A stretch of DNA of 64,000 bases from Imbricaverruca yamaguchii (taxonomy: Eukaryota > Arthropoda > Thecostraca > Neoverrucidae), in the NCBI GenBank assembly GCA_034440575.1, contig JAOTOL010001560.1, forward strand, positions 1,716,001-1,780,000. The letters run 5' to 3'. A program made the translations under genes and the position numbers. Shown here piece after piece: positions 1-11,500 of this stretch (positions within the stretch are counted from its first letter, which is position 1; each line of letters opens with the position of its first letter). A model generated the notes under the pieces. That model searched no databases, was not told the DNA's origin, and saw nothing but the letters and a program-made list of their open reading frames with translations.

Positions 1-2050
1 GTCATCACTTGATCTCGGTTTAGGGTGACCTGGAGGTCAACTGGGGTCAGGATCAAATGTTCAGCTAGCTAAGTCATGTGATACATCAATCAACGCGGCC
101 TGACGAGGAAAATAGGATTGTAACAAAATTATATTTCTATATTTATTTTGGCAAAAGTTATTCGCAAAAAAATATGTTTCCTCGGTTTTTATAGCCTGAA
201 TATATTGTTTCAGCTCGCGTGCGTTTCGTACTAACATTTTATCGGGAGGGCCAGTAAATGTTTTTGATATGCAAATAGCCGCGACCATAAAACAAGTTGA
301 ACAGCAGTACCGTATATTCACGAAGAACTACCAACCTTTTTCGCCACACGTACCTCACGGCCCGTCTCGCTGCCGGAAAGCCATCTCACAACCACCATAC
401 CATTACGTGGAGACGGAGTAACACGATGGACATTCCTTGTTCCCGGTATTGTGCGAGCAGCTGCGAATCTGTCATTCAACGCTTTGGTTTCTTTGACCCA
501 CTCGGTTTTGGGAAAATACTCCACGCACGTGCCGGTGGCATGTTTTTTTACAAACTGATAAAACTGGTCCGGGATCTCAATCAGAGTTCCTTGCAGACTT
601 CTCTTTTTAGCTAACCTTTTCAACGTCCCACCAATGCCATCACACGGTCCCTTTCCGTGAGCGGTTGCGAAGAAATGCCACTCGGCGTCTATTGCAAAGT
701 CGACGGAATGCTCTGCCAAATTTAGGAAATTCTTACAATTTTTGTATTGCGAGGCAGCCCCATCTGAAAAATAAAATATCTTCTTGGGGCGCTGGCCTAA
801 TTCTGCTTCCAGGCGCTCAATGAGTTTTCCTTGAAACAGGTGGACAGCCACAGTATCATGCGACAGGCAGTCGGAAATGGCAGAGTAAGAAAAATGTTTG
901 AGGTCCCCTGCGTTGTTTCGCCAATAAGCCACAAACGGATGGATTGTCACCTGCAGTTTGTTCCAGTGATGGGACTGTACCTCATCCTGTGTAACCATAG
1001 CGTAGTTTTCGGAAACATCTCCAATAACAATTACCTCTGCAGGAGCTAGTGTTTCCTTTAGGCCTTTCAGATAATTGCCTTGGGCACGGGCGACAAAATC
1101 ATGCTTTACAAGTATTTCCAGCTGCTCGCAAAATGATCGCACAAAATCTTCAGAAGTTTGCGTAACCACCTCTAAGGTGGACCTATCAGTATTAGTCCAC
1201 TTTCGGTACTCAATGTTATCGATTTCTCGGTTATCATGAATCATATCATGGCCATGAATATTCACGTAAGTTGCAATATTGCATGTATTTAAGCAATACA
1301 AACTTCCCAAGGTCATGTTAGTTCATGTGAGGTCATGTCAACCTGAAAATCTGGAAAATAGTTCAGTTTGCCACCGATGACTTGCGCAACAAATTTGACG
1401 ATAATCGGACGAAGGTAACCAGAGTTATCATCGATAATATGGTAAATAGCCTCGGGCCATGCATCCATTTGGTCCTATTACAATACTCAAAGGCCGATAT
1501 CTCAAAAAGTTTTCAAGTCTCCGCCTTTCTTTTTTGCAAGTTCTTAGATAATATCACGACCATTAATATAGCACCGTTTCGTCGAATTAGGGGCAGGCAA
1601 ACATATATAAAAATATATTTGTATACTTTGACCTGGTTAGGTCAAAGGTCACGGGGAGGTCACGTGCAACTTTTGCCATATTTCTGAATGGCCCAGGGCT
1701 TCTGCGCACTTTGACACCAATTTCATTCCGCTAAGTTAAATAACACATGAGATATTTGCAATTTATTGATGTCAAGTCGGTAAAAAATCGTGACCTAGGA
1801 TGACCTCTAGATCTGACCCCAGAGGACACTCTGGGCTAAAAGTTGGCGTGATGTGTTCTTTTACTTGGTACTACAGGTGTACCAATTTTCATCAAAATCG
1901 GAAGGGGTCGGGGAATTTCTTGTGCGATTTGACGTGGAATGACCCAGCAGGCACACGGAGACAACGATTGTGGCGATCATCGATCAGGGCGCATGAGCGA
2001 GTACTGTCATAGGCCTGTCAACCGGGCAGTCGTCGGCGCTGCGAAAACCT
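1..2050. mobile_element. AT-rich transposon-like block around the 332-aa ORF
   Basis: The DNA flanking the DDE-like ORF is AT-rich and carries repeated TGACCT/AGGTCA-type words on both sides (around 20-50, 1630-1665 and 1795-1830). No thrombospondin coding sequence is present. I could not define terminal inverted repeats or a target-site duplication, and the left end may lie outside the window, so the limits are approximate. Confidence 0.4.
318..1316 (-). CDS. Transposon-like protein with RNase-H/DDE-like motifs
   Basis: Uninterrupted 332-codon frame in the intron after the last visible thrombospondin exon, same strand as the host gene. Three acidic blocks look like an RNase-H-fold nuclease: VIVIGDVSENY (Asp100), FYFSDGAASQYKN (Asp185) and HGKGPCDGIGG (Asp226, preceded by WHFFATAH). 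The C-terminal part has a basic patch (TLKRLAKKRS). The DNA is far less GC-rich than the thrombospondin exons. I recall similar uncharacterised proteins as multicopy in invertebrate genomes, but I cannot name the superfamily. The start is the first ATG in the frame; a start near residue 24 is equally possible. The frame appears intact, so the insertion may be fairly recent. The transposase role is inferred from motifs only. Confidence 0.6.
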   Translation of the reverse strand: MTLGSLYCLNTCNIATYVNIHGHDMIHDNREIDNIEYRKWTNTDRSTLEVVTQTSEDFVRSFCEQLEILVKHDFVARAQGNYLKGLKETLAPAEVIVIGDVSENYAMVTQDEVQSHHWNKLQVTIHPFVAYWRNNAGDLKHFSYSAISDCLSHDTVAVHLFQGKLIERLEAELGQRPKKIFYFSDGAASQYKNCKNFLNLAEHSVDFAIDAEWHFFATAHGKGPCDGIGGTLKRLAKKRSLQGTLIEIPDQFYQFVKKHATGTCVEYFPKTEWVKETKALNDRFAAARTIPGTRNVHRVTPSPRNGMVVVRWLSGSETGREVRVAKKVGSSS

Positions 2051-2135
2051 GGACAATATGTCCGGGCCAGCCAACAAATCGAAATTATTTCTCCCGTCCG
2101 GTAGCGGTGTGAACCGGCCTTTGCCGACCTTCAAG

Positions 2136-2420
2136 CTGTTGACAACCTACCGACCGCCAGACCAGGTTGGCTGTTGACAGCTTACCGATCGCCAGACCGG
2201 AGTAGCTGTTGACAACTTACCGACCGCCAGACCAGGGTCGCTGTTGACAACTTACCGACCGCCAGACCAGAGTAGCTGTTGACAACTTACCGACCGCCAG
2301 ACCAGGGTCGCTGCTCACAACCTACCGACCGCCAGACCAGGTTGGCTGTTGACAGCTTACCGATCGCCAGACCGGAGTAGCTGTTGACAACTTACCGACC
2401 GCCAGACCAGGGTCGCTGTT
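2136..2420 (-). repeat. 35-bp minisatellite built from the exon end plus 5' splice site
   Basis: Eight exact-length 35-bp units start at 2136, 2171, 2206, 2241, 2276, 2311, 2346 and 2381. On the gene strand each contains the last 20-25 bases of the C-terminal-domain exon, the junction CGGTCG|GTAAGTT and the first intronic bases. The unit overlapping 2396 is the real junction; the other seven are intronic copies with GTAAGT, GTAAGC or GTAGGT donors. Confidence 0.9.
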
Positions 2421-2517
2421 CATGGTCTGCACAATTTCAGCACCCTGGTTGTAGATGACCCAGTTGGGGTCAATTTGTGAGTCGCCGAACGGATCCAGCA
2501 CCACCGTCTGGTACGTC
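2396..2517 (-). CDS. Tsp: Thrombospondin exon: start of the C-terminal lectin-like domain
   Basis: Encodes [20 protein letters not shown] and then the [17 protein letters not shown] segment, the highly conserved beginning of the thrombospondin C-terminal domain (five-bladed L-type-lectin fold, calcium- and receptor-binding). The acceptor is GTGGGCAG|G at 2518-2519 and the donor is CG|GTAAGTT at 2395-2394. Length is 122 bp, phase 2 in and phase 1 out. The next exon, expected to begin with the YxxFN..DFEGTF strand, is outside the window. The exon's final bases are part of the 35-bp tandem array, so the exon end and its donor exist in eight copies. Confidence 0.93.
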
Positions 2518-5500
2518 CTGCCCACACGGAGGTCAGGTCAGACACGGTAAGCTATGCCAATGTGGTTCACTCTTAACGTGGTGTTTGATACTTGCAAATT
2601 ATAGTGATCATCCCATTTTTCATTTGGAGATGTTGCGTCGACGGTACATTTAGCAACACGAGCTTGCTGCCGTGATGGTAATGATTGACCACTAATGCGG
2701 GAGTTCACTGAATACACCATAGCACATTGGCTTGCTACCGTGACGGAAATTATTGGCCAATAATGTAGGAGTTCACCGAAGTCATCACGGCACATTTACA
2801 GGTTGAGTGTATTCAGCTCAATTGCAGTTATCATACCAAAGCGACTTCTTCCACTTCCGCCATCATCGTACTTTCATATCAGACTAGACCACGCATGCCT
2901 CGTATGCTTGCACACCTCAGGACATAGCTGCAACCCGTCGGGGACCCTGAGGCACGCACCTTACCCCAGACCCCGGATGACACAAGCTGCAGTCGGCGCG
3001 AAGCCAGAGCCGCCGGCGACCGCGGCTCACCTGAAGTCGGTGGAGTAGATGCGGGAGTTGTTGGGGCAGTTGTCGTACTCGTCGTCGCGGCCGTCGCCGT
3101 CGTTGTCCTTGTCGCAGGCGTCGCCGCGGCCGTCGCGGTCCGAGTCCCGCTGGTCGACGTTCTTGATGAGCACGCAGTTGTCCATGTGGTCGGGGATGCC
3201 GTCGTTGTCGTCGTCGTCGTCGCAGGCGTCGCCGACGCCGTCGCTGTCCGAGTCGACCTGGTCGGCGTTCGGGATGTTCGGGCAGTTGTCGTTGTTGTCC
3301 TGCACGCCGTCCCTGCCGGAACGTCATCGGCTGTGACGTCATTGGCGGTGACGTCATCAGCTGACACGTCAGCAGTCTCTACTGGACCTGTCTTGGGTTC
3401 AGCCCCAGTTCCCTGGCTGGGATTGGTGCTCGTCACGTCGCCATTCGGGGTTCAACAAGGAGAATATATAAGCAATGCAGCAGAGCTTGACCCATTGAAG
3501 TGGGACGCTAAGTCAAGCATAGGCATAGGCATGCTGCAGCATAGACAAGCATAGGCATGCTTGACTGTCATTCGGATCGAATAGTTCCATTGTACTCTCA
3601 AACATCCAATCTCAGACATTCAATCTAGGACCTTCAATCTCAGACCTTCAATCTCAGACCTTCAATCTCAGACCTTCAATTTCAGACCTTCAATCTCAGA
3701 CCTTCAATCTCAGACCTTCAATCTCAGACTTTCAATCTCAGACCTTCATTCTCAGGCCTTCAATCTCAAACTTTCAATCTCAAACCTTCAATCTCTGACC
3801 TTCAATCGCAGACCTATCTTAGACCTTCAATATCGGCTCATTTTGCTCTCATTCTACATCCAACCTTCTGAAGTACACCAGAATACGTCAACTTACCAAC
3901 TCAGAAGCGCAATATGCTTTCAGCCTTGGGAATCCCTTGGCGCAAGTCTGATCCCGGACATACTTTTCCGTGACGAACTATCATCCACAGTAGATGCTAG
4001 TAGATGAAAGTTTTCTTACCGCGGACCTAACGCTGATTAATCAGCCCCTATGACATCAGGGTAATGCGCACCAAATTCCGCAAAACAGATCCGCTACGTG
4101 CACGGAACAAGTGTTAGGGCGCTGAACCTGACGACAAGAATACACTCCATGCTGTCTTAGAAGGGCACTGGAAATTGGAACCCCTGCCATTCACATAGTG
4201 GCTGTGCTTCAGTTGGTATGTGTAGGAGTGTAAATGTCTTTAAAATTCCCAGGATAAGGAGAAGCAACAAAAGCATAGTGGACAAAGAATTGTTGCAATA
4301 CACTGGAGGATAAAGTGGTGGCCGGAGTATGCGCCCCACATAGAAAGGTGGCACCTATTTTGCCGGGAAGGACGCCCATTCAGGAAGGTTTGACTGCACC
4401 CCTCCTCCACCCTCACTCATACATAATTTTCCAGCCAAATGTGTCCTTTTCAGAGAAAAACGAAGACCTTGGACACGTAAAGGCGAAAATATTCAGTATA
4501 TATCAGTGCACCCACCCTCATGATCAACAGATTTTGTTTTTATCGAAGGCGTGCATCCGAGGATGCCCTCACGAACATCTCCTGGATCTGTCTCTGGTGA
4601 TCTGTCTCGGGTCATACTAAGCAAGGTAGCACACAGCCAGACGATCAATGGACAAGTACACATAATGCATCTTACAACTGAATTCACTGATTTCTGAAAA
4701 GTTGGCAACATTTTCTCGACGGTACATACGAGCAACAATCTGGAAATCGTCTGCTACTTCATTCATCACTTCTAGAATGCACAACTTTGCATCCTACGGG
4801 TCTAATGGACTTTGCGTTTGGAGGCTCACTTTGCCGACTATTGCAACGTCCTTATTCACACAAGCAAATTGTGCATTTTGCAATCAGATATCCTTTGCTC
4901 TTAGAAGCACTCTATAGTTCATCTGATATGCAAATTCGACAAGCCAACGGATTCTTAAAGCTCCCGGCTTATTTCCTTAGTTCCGGCAAGTACAAGGGAA
5001 CTGGAGCGACTAACTCAACAGCAACGTTACCCTTGCCCATTCAGCAAAACACCACCATCCTCGGCTGTGTGAACCATCGCCAGGTCACCAACAGCCATTC
5101 TGACCACCATCAACAGAGTCTTCACCAGGTGTCTGAATCCTCATCAGGACCATCAACAGGCGTCTGAAGCATCTCCATCTGACCCATCACAAGACCACTG
5201 GAGCACCACCACCGGAGCCATCGCCAGATATCCGGAGCGTCATCAGGATCATCGCCAAACAGCCGAGCGACACCACCATAATCACCATCGTGACCATCAA
5301 CGTTATCAACAGGATCATCACCACCATCACAATCGTGACCATCAACGTCACCATCGCGATCATCACCACCACCACGATCGTGACCATCAGCATCACCATC
5401 GCGATCATCACCACCATCACCATCGTGACCATCACCGTCACCATCACGACCACCACCACCACCCCACCTGTCGATGTCGTCGCCGGTGTCGCAGGCGTCT

Positions 5501-8500
5501 CCCAGCAGGTCGCGGTCCTCGTCCTCCTGGCCCTGGTTGGAGATCTCGGGGCAGTTGTCGCACACGTCACCCAAGCTGTCGCCGTCCTTGTCGCGCTGGT
5601 CCGGGTTCGGGATCCGCGGGCAGTTGTCGCGCTCGTTCAGAATCCCTGCGGAAAGCGGCACCGTGACTGACTGATTGGTTAGGTTAGGTTAGGTTAGGTT
5701 AGGTTGGTTAGGTTAGGTTAGATTGGTTAGTTGGGCTCAGGGGCGCATCAACTGCTGCTGGTTATGTAGCGCCCCGAGGGGGGGTACCGTGGAGAACGAC
5801 TCAGGTCGTCGTGTGCCTCGTCGCCACACCGGCTGTGGCGTGCTGCGGCCCGGCGGACACGGCTGTCTTCGTCACGAGCCACGAAGCTGCCGGACGGGGT
5901 AATTCAAACTGCAACCTTGGATAACATGAAGATAGGATTCGTGCTCGGTAAGCCTCAAGTTGGCGTTAAAGGCCGCAGGGTAAGACAATGATACTATTGA
6001 TGCATGCATGATGCTGGAATCGCTGAATTCTGAGTGGAAAAGTAACTAAATGCACATGTCAACTGGCAAAAATGTTCACAGACTGGCATGATATACTTTT
6101 GACTTGCCCCATTTTCAGCAACAAATGCTGTCGCCGACGAGTAACCCAGCCCAAACATATCGGATCAGCTTGTGAATTATTTTTCCAGTTGGTATGACCA
6201 CTTGGCTACTCTACACCATCGTTTTTTGCAAAAACACCTGCATCAGCATGTGATGCGTGCACAATTCGGATTTATAAGCATTGTGACTCAGATCAGAGAT
6301 TCTGCAGTCATAGCTCAGGCCAGAACATCCCAATTGATACATTCAAAGTATTGTAAAGTCAGAGTCAGATGGGATCAACTTATGGCTCGGTCCACTACGC
6401 TACATGGGGCAATTGTTTAATGAACCCCGAGCCGATCGAAGGCTGGGTCACTTTTTGGCGCATTTTCATTTACTTTCTGAAACATTAATGCTCGTCTCAT
6501 GAATTTCCCCTTTCACAGTTTCAATCTAGCGATTGCAGAATTGTTTGCTGCGATCGGTGCAGTTCTACGATTCCTAAGACCGCAGATGCTTTAATAGCCA
6601 CCAAGGGTGACCAAAAATTGCGAAACGATTAAAAAATGGCCGTAAATATTGCGAAGTGGAGCTAAGCAGTATTCGTAGAGCAAACTGATGAATGCAGTTA
6701 CACATGTATGCGGCAAATAAATCTGAGTTACTCAATTATGCATTTATAGTTATAAAGCTACATGTTAACGGACCAAGAATGCAACTGTCACATGTCACAT
6801 CGACCTGTCAAAAAACGCATGAGGAAATCACATAGAGCGAGCAACAGCGTGATAATTACTGCTCGCCCTTTCACTACGATGTGCACGACGGTGAGATAAA
6901 AAGGGGAAAACTTTGTAAAGGTTTATATCAAGGGTACGTTTTCAGCACGGAGAATGATGACACTTGCCTAGAGTAGATCGGTGCCGCCGTGATCCAACAT
7001 GGGCACTGCCAATCCTCTGCCAGATCTATCACTGTCAACCTTCACATCAATATTACCCACCATCCCATCTGCCATCCATCGTCACAACTCTGCCCACCTG
7101 CCTATCGGTCACCCACCGTCACATCAATACTTCCCGCCCTCCCGTCGATCACCCATCGTCACACCAACTACCCATCGTCACGTAAGCTCTCCATCGTTCC
7201 ATCGGTCACCCCGTCCCCGTCACATCACTCCTCCCCCTCCAGAAAAGAGTTGTCTCACTAGCAATAACAGCATTTGAATAGAAACTGGAAAGCGGCGGAG
7301 TATGACCTGAAGAATAGCCACGTAGTGTGGGTGTGGTGTGTCCGCCATGTGACCAACGTGGGCGGTGTGTCCACCATGTGACGACATGTCTGTCATGTGT
7401 GGACACTACCCACCGTCGTCGTCGATGTCCGGGTCGCAGGCGTCTCCCATGCCGTCCTTGTCGGTGTCCTGCTGGTCGAAGTTGGGCACGGTCGGACAGT
7501 TGTCACAGACGTCTCCCTGCCGGTCCGGCCCGCCGGAGTCCGTGTCGCGCTGGTCGGGGTTGCCGACCAGCGGACAGTTGTCCTGAGAACGGCCGTGCCA
7601 GGTCAGGTCGGATCAGGTCGACACGTCCCGGGATGCGGACTGCTAAGTGACCAAACCTGGTCGATGCGCTCTAAAACTCGAATGCGGGCTGCATCGGCTG
7701 TGACGCATCGAACGCCAGCCGACGATTACCAGGCTCTCTCGCCTCTGCAGAGTCGGGTCGCAGACCGTGGTCGAGGCGCTGATGTCGCGGACGCGAAGCT
7801 TCCGCTTTGCGTGCCCTTTACCGACATAGCTTCACCTGCGTGCGCATTATAAACGGAGGGAGGGATGGAGTTGTGCCGCGACTTTCCGGCAGTCCTAACC
7901 GTGGACACTATCGGGGTTTTCGTATGATTATAAACTGAAGATAACTGACTTTCCCTTCAGTCCATTTTAAGGCATCCCTGCGCTCTTGTATGATATGTGC
8001 GTGAGAGACAGAAACTCAAAACATAAATGCAACTAATTTATTGAGGCCGGGGGAGGGGGGCGGGGGGTGCGACGGGAAAATGAATGAGAGGAGGGGAAGT
8101 AAGATGAATGTGCCCGAACTGCGTACCACTTTCACTTGGAGAGCTGCTACCAAGAACACCTTAAGAATAGAAACAAACAAGCAAGCAAACAAAAGATAGT
8201 GTTAGACGCAGCAGGTCGACGTGATGGCGTGACGGTTCGAGCGACGAACACTGCAGATGTAACGCAGCCAGTCAACTTGCTGATGCTGAGGTACCAGAGT
8301 CAGTCAGAAGTGCGCGCTCATAGAAAATATGGACATGTTGCATTACTGTCAACATGTGCACGCTCATGGTGAACATGAGAGAAACGATTAGAACATGAGA
8401 ATGCGACCGACATGACGCGTTCGCATGAGTAAAGTACTTGCATGTATAACTGCAATGACCAATGTCGTTTTGACGCATACTTGCTGGAGGATTACAAGTT

Positions 8501-11500
8501 TTTGTTGAGTGCCTGTACTCATTAATAAGTATACAGGGGTGTCCGGTGACAACAAACTGGTGGTGGGACCACAGCATAGAGACATACAAAGATCAATGCA
8601 ACTGTCAGCCATTCTTGGTTGCACTCTGGGCACCCAACCAGTTACCCACCAAATCCGTCGATCGGCCTCCCTGGAACACTGAAAAACAAGCCCTCTGTTC
8701 TTATCATTGTCCATGCTGTTTTTTTTAAGGATGTTCAGTGTGCTGCTACTGACAATAGCTTCCGGTAGCTGGTTCCAGTGTTCCGTTCCCTGTTCAGTGT
8801 TCGAGGAAACATTCCCCTCGAAAGTGGGAAAACGCCGTACACGATTTGCCAAAATGTGCATAGGATAAAACCAAATTGGCTTAAGTGCAGGTGATATATT
8901 AGAAGCCATCAGGTAAGTGAATAGGGGCTCCAGTAGATTTTCATGATTTTTGCCGAGCAGGGTTTTAGATCACGTTGAATGACTTCACGAGCAGAAACTC
9001 GTTGCAGGGACAGAAGATGGAAGTGAGCAGCGCACACCGTAGCGGAGAACAGTGAATAGTAAGTACGGTGTGACAGTGTTCGTGGACTTCGGATATCGAC
9101 ATTCGAAAATGGATGCAGCGCTTCGGGTGATGGAATGCCCAGTGGTGAAGTTAGGATGCGCAAATCTGAGTAGTGCCAGACACACTTAAAGTTATCAGCA
9201 TTTATGCCGTCCGGTTAACTAATGTTGCAGATTCAGTTCAGCGGGGAACAGGCGAGGACGAGGTGATTGTTCCCGCTGCTTCTGGCGGACGATCAGCTGG
9301 AGGAAGTGAAGAATTGAAAGCAAATCAGTGGATATGAACGGGGGAACAATATGGATGTATGGGTATGAACAAGCGAAGTTAGACTCCTTCCGTAATCTAT
9401 CCGCTTTTTCTTCCCGGTTAGTTCACAGTCGTCGGTCCTCCACAGAAAATGAATATCGACGTTTGGAAACTTACTCAGTGGCTGCCGTATATCACATGCA
9501 ATGGGATGAGAGTTGCAATATTTTAATGTTGCTTCGAGAGAAAACCTGGAGTCGCAACAAATAACCGCCTTGGGTGGATGATGGTCGACGCACAGTGAAT
9601 AGCAGCCATATCGGCAGTAGCAACTATCAGATTATTGGAAACATGCTTACCACATCACATCATGACAAACAAATGCAGCACAAGTCTTTTCTCCCACTCC
9701 GGGGTCATCAATAAGGATAAGCTTATGTCCAGGATACCTGTCACGAATTATCTGTAGGCGCTGTTAAATTTCAGGATTTGAAAGCAGGGATTTTTTGCTC
9801 GAAGGAAAAGGAAAAGTCGCAAGAGGATGAAGTCGAAATAGAGCGAATCCAGCACACTTCGTAATCGTTATTCGTAATCGTGACGTTTAAATATTCTTGT
9901 GCAGGTCGTGTGGACTAGAAATCCCGAGACTGCGGAACCAGCACGATCTCGACCTCGATTGGCGCGTAAAGTCGCGGAAAGTGACGACGAAAGTGACGAA
10001 GAACGTTTGTGCTGGGACTGAACTTTCATGCCGCAGCGAAGAAGTTGGCGACAACGGAGGCTGGTTAGACCGAGCTCATTGGCTTCGACACGAAGGTTTA
10101 GCAGGGGAGTGATGCGGAAACAACTTGTGACGAGACGAAAGAAACTCATTTTGCGTTTTTATTATGCACCGCACAACGCACTTAAAATGCAGATGCATCT
10201 GAATCTTTTGTTTACCATCCGAATTAAATTAAACCTGAATTTTGCAACTTAAAAAAATATTACCCACTGCCCTTAGGGAATTACAAACCACAAACAAAGA
10301 TCTTTACATACGTAGCGTTTGTCGAATATGCTACATACATACTTACACACGCTTTGCTACATACGAAAACAATGTGCCACGCAGCACACTTTGCTGTGCC
10401 AGTAAACAATGCTTTGCTGACAGCAAAGCAATTGCGAATATATAAATGACAAAGTTGCGTGGCACATTGACATTGTTTGCCAATGTACCACGCGGGTAAC
10501 ACTGATTCACACACCAACGCTATGTATAGTATACCAGCGGCATGTGTTACACACCAGCGCCATATGACACACGCCAGGGCCATGTGTTACACACCAGTGC
10601 CATGTGACACATACCAGTGCCATGTGTTACACACCAGTGCCATGTGTTACACACCAGTGCCATGTGACACACACCAGTGCCATGTGTTACACACCAGTGC
10701 CATGTGTTACACACCAGTGCCATGTGTTACAACACACCAGTGTCATGTGTCACACACCGGTGTCATGTGTCACACACCGGTGCCATGTTATACACACCAT
10801 CATCATTGTCACTTCTTGTTGTCTTACTCTTGTGTCATGTCACACACCAGTCTCATGTGACACACACCAGTATCATGTGACACACACCAGCGAAATGCAG
10901 CCCACACCGACAAGGTGTCTCACACACCAACACCATGCTGCACACACCAGCAAGTATCTCCATTCTAGCTCCAAATTCCATACAACCAGTGCAATGCACA
11001 ATGGCTTGTGCATCTTAATGCACAATGCACTCAATGCACTTAATGCACTCTGCAATGCACAAGGCCGCAGTGTTAATCACACAGACAACACTTCAATAAG
11101 CAGCTGGGAGTGCAATATCACAGCTGGGTTAGTCAACAGCCACAAGCAGTAACTGCGCCTTGGGTATACACGAAGCATACCTGGTGACAAAACGGCACAA
11201 TGTTCAGGTACAGAGACAGCAAGATGATGTCATCGCTAAACGTAGACATCGCAATGTAGGCCTAGCTCTCATACGAGAGCTAAGTCTACCGTGCAAGATC
11301 ATAGAGTGTGCCTGCACATGGAGACGAAGACGGGGAAGTACCTCCGGCTTGCGTAATGAAAGTGAGCGCGTTACCACTTTATCGACCATAGATGGTGTTC
11401 CTGTCGTGCCGCGATGGTGCACCTGACATGAACCCCGATGTGGCTCGTTGGTACAACGGCAAACAAAGGCCGTCAACAACAAACGTTTCGGCCTCATGAT

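Noticed and set aside
10477..11152. Cys/His repeat protein ([16 protein letters not shown])
   Set aside because: Translation of the 20-bp minisatellite.
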